Below the pieces are notes generated by a model that was given only the letters and a program-made list of their open reading frames with translations, had not been told where the DNA came from and did not search any database. Shown one piece after another: positions 6,922 through 10,287 of a stretch of DNA of 10,287 nt (position 1 is the stretch's first letter; every line of letters starts with the position of its first letter). Both the position numbers and the translations under genes were made by a program. The DNA lies in assembly GCA_021299075.1 (NCBI GenBank), contig JAJTFU010000095.1:1-10287 (forward strand), read 5' to 3'. The stretch comes from Novosphingobium sp. (lineage in GTDB: Bacteria; Pseudomonadota; Alphaproteobacteria; Sphingomonadales; Sphingomonadaceae).

Positions 6922-7051
6922 TACAGTCTCCTTCGTTCTTGGCAGCCACCTTGCTGATGGTCCGCAGTCTGGTTGCCCGAAGACAACCGGCATTTAGTGC
7001 GCAGAGACTATCGCGGCTTAAGTCTTGCCGCAATGCACAATTCGCTGAGGT
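6922..7051 (-). promoter_or_regulatory. ntrX-hfq intergenic leader with two small hairpins
   Basis: This 130-base gap separates the ntrX stop from hfq and is the longest untranslated stretch in the window. It holds two inverted repeats with 5-base stems: GCGGC/GCCGC at 7013-7017 and 7027-7031 (9-base loop), and GGTTG/CAACC at 6971-6975 and 6984-6988 (8-base loop). Neither is followed by a T-run on the minus strand, so they are not convincing intrinsic terminators. The gap is long enough for a separate hfq promoter, but I found no clear -35/-10 pair. The 5' leader of hfq mRNA is the likely occupant; a regulatory role is inference. Confidence 0.35.
6928..6933 (-). promoter_or_regulatory. Ribosome binding site of hfq
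   Basis: On the minus strand AAGGAG lies 6 bases before the ATG at 6921. It is the strongest Shine-Dalgarno match in the window and decides the start: the upstream in-frame codons (24 residues from 6993) precede this site and do not resemble Hfq. Confidence 0.85.
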
Positions 7052-7498
7052 CTATTCGGCGACCTCATCCTCGCACTCATCCTCACGTCGATCGACCATG
7101 CCAAGCAGCTTGAGCTTGCGATGCAGGGCCGAGCGTTCCATGCCGATAAAGGCTGCAGTCCGCGAAATGTTCCCGGAAAATCGGCGAATTTGTACGCGCA
7201 GGTATTCACGCTCGAAATTCTCACGCGCCTCACGCAGCGGCACGCCCATCAGCGCGGATATGCTGCTGTCACCATTGATGCGGCCACCCAGCAATTCACC
7301 GGGCAGCATTTCGGCTTCGATCCGCTCCAGCTTTTCACGCGGGGTCAGAATGATCGTGCGCTCTACCAGGTTGCGCAACTGGCGCACGTTGCCGGGCCAC
7401 TCATAGCTTTGCAGCGCGGCCATGGCCTCGCTGGTCACTTCCGGCGGGGATACGCCCTGGTCAGCCGCAAAGCGCGCAAAAAAGTGATAGACCAAGGC
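7052..7498 (-). pseudogene. ntrX: ntrX 3' fragment: AAA+ tail and Fis-type DNA-binding domain
   Basis: Rear part of ntrX, in a different reading frame from the front part. Recognisable homology starts at 7498 (ALVYHFF), although the frame is open up to 7588. It contains the AAA+ lid and sensor II motif EWPGNVRQLRN (about 33-43 of the fragment) and a Fis-type helix-turn-helix (RRFSGNISRTAAFIGM, about 105-120, then ERSALHRKLKLLGM). It ends in an acidic tail and a TAG at 7052. The segment that should join it to the front part, normally about 29 residues carrying the FREDLYYRLN and ERREDIP motifs, is absent. The fragment has no obvious ribosome binding site of its own. No further stops or lost motifs appear, so the break is recent or technical. 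Confidence 0.85.
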
Positions 7499-8363
7499 GC
7501 TCCGCGATTTCGGTCTCAAGATCGCGGGCGGTTGATGAAACGACCCGGACATCGACCCGGATCTGGCGGTTGCCGCCGACGCGGACAAAGCTCTGCTCGG
7601 TCAGCACGCGCAGGATCCGGGCCTGGGTCGAGAGCGGCATGTCGGCCACCTCGTCGAGATAGAGCGTGCCGCCATCGGCCAGCTCGAGCAGCCCGGCCCG
7701 GACCAGCTTCCCGCCCGATTCCTCGCCAAACAGCTCCTGCTCAAACCGCTCCGGGGTGATTCGGGCCGAATTGACCGTGACGAAGGCATGGTCGGTCCGG
7801 GGGCTCCAAGAATGGAGCAGCCGCGCGGCCACCTCCTTGCCGGCCCCGGCGGGACCCGAAATCAGCAGGCGGCTGCCGGTATTGGCGACCCGCTTGAGTG
7901 TGGCGCGGACCTGGTTGATTGCGCTCGAGTTGCCGGTGAATTCGTCCGCCGTAACAAACCCTTCGCGCAGCCGCGCATTCTCGCGGCGCAGGCGCTCGGT
8001 CTCGGTTGCGCGGGCAACCAGCAGCAGCAGGCGTTCGGCCTCGAACGGTTTTTCGATGAAGTCCATTGCCCCGCGGCCAATGGCCGAAACAGCCGTGTCG
8101 ATATTGCCGTGGCCGGAAAAGATGATCACTGGCAGTTCCGGCTCACGTGCCTTGATCGCGTCGAGCACTTCCAGCCCATCCATCGGGCTGCCGTGGAGCC
8201 AGACGTCAAGCAGGACTAGGCTGGGCCGGCGCTGATCGATCATCTCGAGCGCGGTGTTGCTATCGCCGGCGGTGCGGCATTCATAGCCCTCGTCGCTCAG
8301 TACACCCGCCACCAGGTCGCGGATGTCGCGCTCGTCGTCGACGATCAGAATATCGAGTGCCAT
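7461..8363 (-). pseudogene. ntrX: ntrX 5' fragment: receiver and most of AAA+ domain
   Basis: Front part of the response regulator NtrX, partner of NtrY, which controls nitrogen, redox and envelope genes in alphaproteobacteria. The ATG at 8363 is 19 bases after the ntrY stop. The receiver domain (1-120) has the acidic pocket D9/D10, phospho-acceptor D53 and K105. The AAA+ domain has Walker A GPAGAGK (170-176) and Walker B LYLDE (234-238). The sigma-54 contact loop GAFTGA is absent (EESGGKLVRAG instead), as is normal for NtrX. In-frame homology runs to about residue 288 (ETEIAE), then about 12 unrelated residues and a TGA at 7461. The rest of the gene continues in another frame from 7498, with about 29 codons missing in between. 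The product, if made, would lack arginine fingers, sensor II and the DNA-binding domain. An assembly error is the alternative. Confidence 0.85.
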
Positions 8364-8382
8364 TGCCTGTTCAGTCCTGCTC

Positions 8383-9090
8383 TTATTCTGCTGCTTCACT
8401 CGCCCGTCCGCTGCCCAGCGGATCGCGCGCGAATCGCATTGTGACAATTGTTCCCTGGCCTTCGGCCGGGCCGAACGTCATTTCGCCGCCATGCTCCTCG
8501 ACGATCTTCTTCACGATCGCGAGGCCTAGCCCGGTGCCCTTCTCTCGGGTCGTGACGTAGGGCTCGATGATCCGCTCACGGTCCTGCGGCAGCCCGATGC
8601 CGTTGTCGGTAACGGTCGCGACCAGATCCTCGCCATCCAGCGTCAGCGCCAGATTGATCCGGCCGCGATAGTCAGCATCGGACGTCTTCTGCCGGGCCTC
8701 GACCGCTTCGGTCGCGTTCTTCAGCACATTGGTCATGGCCTGGCCGAATTGGTGGCGGTCACAGGCGATGATCCCGATCCCCTTCTCCGCCGAGAAGGTG
8801 AAGTTGATCTCTGGCCGCGCCACTTCCTGAAGGAACAGCGCCTGCCGGGCGAGATCGACCGGGTCTTCACCCCGGAACACCGGCTTGGGCAGCCGCGCAA
8901 ACGAGGAGAACTCATCGACCATCTTGCGCAGGTCCCCGACCTGGCGAATGATCGTACTGGTCAATTCATCGAACAGGTCGACATCGGCAGTAACCAGCTT
9001 GCGGTAACGCCGCTTGAGGCGCTCGGTGGCGAGCTGGATCGGGGTCAGCGGGTTCTTGATCTCGTGCGCGATCCGGCTCGAAGGTGACAA
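8383..9090 (-). pseudogene. ntrY: ntrY 3' fragment: histidine kinase catalytic core
   Basis: C-terminal kinase part of NtrY, in a different frame from the sensor part. It begins in the H-box RIAHEIKNPLTPIQ; the phospho-accepting His is encoded at 9064-9066. It continues through the dimerisation helices to the HATPase domain: N-box MTNVLKNATEAV, G1 TDNGIGLP, F-like EPYVTTREKG, G2 GTGLGLAI. All ATP-binding motifs are intact. What is missing is the conserved stretch before the H-box (normally DDIT...QR..AW.DVAR, about 19-20 codons), the start of the first dimerisation helix. The frame could be entered at a TTG at 9090, preceded by AGGCAGG, which would give a soluble 235-residue kinase; this is speculative. 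It ends with a TAA, 19 bases before ntrX. Confidence 0.85.
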
Positions 9091-10287
9091 CCGAGCCTGC
9101 CTGGCTGACGCTGGCCTTGACCGCCAGGGTCAGCAGCTCGGAGCCCTTGGCGAACTGGACGATGCCGCTGTGCTTGCCGCTCTCGACCAGTTCGGCAATC
9201 GGCGGCACCAATTCCGCTAGCGGGTGTCCTACTGGTGAACCCGCGCCCGGCGGGAGCAACAACTTCATCGCCGCGCCATTGATCAGGCGCACTTCGCCCT
9301 TGGCTGTGGTTGAGACCACCCCGGCGGTGACCGAATCCAGCACGGCCTCGATAAAGGCGCGGCGCTCGTCTAGCTGCTGGTTGGCGCCAACCAGCGCTTG
9401 AGTCTGCCGTTCGAGCTGCTGGGTCATGCGATTGAAAGCGCGGTTTAGCAGGCCGATTTCATCCGCCCCGGTCCGCCCTTCAACACGCATCGAGAAGTTA
9501 CCGGCCCCCACTTCGCGGGCCGCAGCGACAAGATCGTAGAGCGGCTTCACCTGGCGGTCGGCAAAGCGCAGCGCAAACCAGACCGACAGCCCCACCAGCG
9601 CCAATGAGGCTACGAACAGCGCGATGATCGACTGCAATTGCAGCACCCGCGTTCGTTTGGTTAGCTCGGCATAATCGCGCACGATGCTTTGCGCGCGCTG
9701 GCCCTGCGACAGGCTGAGCAGGTCCGATTTTCGGGCCGTGTAGAGGTAGATCCCGGTCCGCCGGTCAATCGGGGTCAATGCCTCGATTTTGTCAGGCTTG
9801 GTATCCACCACGATGTCCGCGCCCTGATCAAGCTGGCGGACGACGTCGAGCGAGACCTGCTCACCCAGCGGATTTTCTCCGCGCGCAAAGGCAGCGCGGC
9901 TCAGCGAGCCGTCCGGCAGCTTTTGCAGGATGGTCGATTCGTTGATGTTCCGGTTGGTGATCTGGAACTGGTAATAGCTGATGAACTCCGGACTGACCGG
10001 GCTTTGTTGACTGAGAAAGTCCCCCAAATCCGCAGCCATGGCGAGCGACGAATATTTCATGTCGTTCTCGGTCTGCTCATAGAAGCCGAGCGCCAGCTTG
10101 TTCGAATTTTCCAGCAAGCCGCGCGACTTGTCGGAGAACCAGAACTCAACCGCAGACTGGAACAGGAACGAAGCGAAGATCGCCACCAGCAGCGTTGGAA
10201 CAGCCGAAATCAGCGAGAACAGGAAAACCAGGCGGACATGGAGCTGGCCGGAGCCGCCAGCCACTTCGCGCGCGCGTTGCAGTGCCA
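8966..10287 (-). pseudogene. ntrY: ntrY 5' part: membrane sensor with HAMP and PAS, start outside window
   Basis: Sensor half of the NtrY histidine kinase. The frame is open through the right edge (ALQRARE before VAGGSGQLHVRLVF), so the N-terminus, normally with additional membrane helices, is outside. Counting from the GTG at 10264: a transmembrane segment at about 10-35, a periplasmic sensor region to about 205, a second segment at about 207-233, HAMP at about 229-290 (ADRQVKPL ... ADEIGLLNRAFNRM), then a PAS domain at about 297-395 (FIEAVLDSVTAGVV ... GSVVTF). After codon 396, near 9076-9080, the frame shifts and about 36 unrelated residues follow to a stop at 8966. The kinase core continues in another frame. 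As it stands, the product would be a membrane sensor without a kinase. A base-calling or assembly error must be excluded. Confidence 0.85.

Noticed and set aside
6922..6993. Longer Hfq starting 24 codons upstream
   Set aside because: The AAGGAG ribosome binding site sits inside this stretch, 6 bases before the ATG at 6921, and the extra residues are not Hfq-like.
7300..7700. Programmed ribosomal frameshift as an explanation for the split ntrX
   Set aside because: A frameshift would rejoin the frames but could not replace the roughly 29 missing codons, and no slippery heptamer is needed to explain the simple deletion pattern.
7121..8235. Plus-strand open frames opposite ntrX as alternative genes
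   Set aside because: Low-complexity Ser/Arg/Ala-rich products typical of shadow frames; the minus strand has clear receiver, AAA+ and helix-turn-helix motifs.
10267..10276. Alternating CG run near the right edge as a repeat or Z-DNA element
   Set aside because: Only about 10 bases and fully explained by Arg-Ala-Arg codons in the ntrY frame.
1..10287. Defence system, prophage, CRISPR array or mobile element
   Set aside because: Every long frame with family motifs is a conserved core gene in its usual order; no repeats with spacers, transposase, integrase, tRNA or attachment-site signature was seen.

Overview
The window is GC-rich DNA from an alphaproteobacterium, most likely a member of the Sphingomonadales. 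This rests on gene order and protein character: holB-metG-tatD-metallo-hydrolase-mazG on the plus strand, facing ntrY-ntrX-hfq-hflX on the minus strand. The short MetRS without a visible CxxC zinc knuckle and the two-domain Hfq also fit. No database search was possible, so the taxonomic call is inference.

Plus strand, 1-5044: a tightly packed, probably co-transcribed housekeeping cluster. It holds the 3' part of holB (clamp-loader delta prime), metG (methionyl-tRNA synthetase), tatD (metal-dependent DNase), an MBL-fold hydrolase and a 57-codon two-helix membrane protein. The metG/tatD, tatD/MBL and MBL/small-gene junctions all overlap by 1 to 4 bases, which suggests translational coupling. 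A 41-base gap with 80 % A+T and a perfect 14-base palindrome then precedes mazG (NTP pyrophosphohydrolase). That gap is the only plausible new promoter on this strand.

Minus strand, 10287-5021: the conserved order ntrY-ntrX-hfq-hflX, read leftwards. ntrY (membrane sensor kinase, 5' end beyond the window) and ntrX (its response regulator) are each broken by one frameshifting internal deletion. In ntrY the lost part is the start of the dimerisation helix just before the phospho-accepting His. In ntrX it is the AAA+ stretch that normally carries the arginine fingers. All other motifs are well kept, so either NtrYX was lost very recently or both breaks are assembly artefacts. hfq encodes two Hfq (Sm-like) domains in one chain, spaced exactly 80 codons apart, and hflX overlaps its 3' end. 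hflX and mazG run into each other tail to tail with a 24-base overlap and no room for a conventional terminator.

I see no tRNA, rRNA, CRISPR array, insertion sequence or prophage. The window is mostly conserved core genome. The points worth a second look are the double lesion in NtrYX, the fused Hfq with a diverged second domain, the unlisted small membrane protein, and the AT-rich palindromic start region of mazG.
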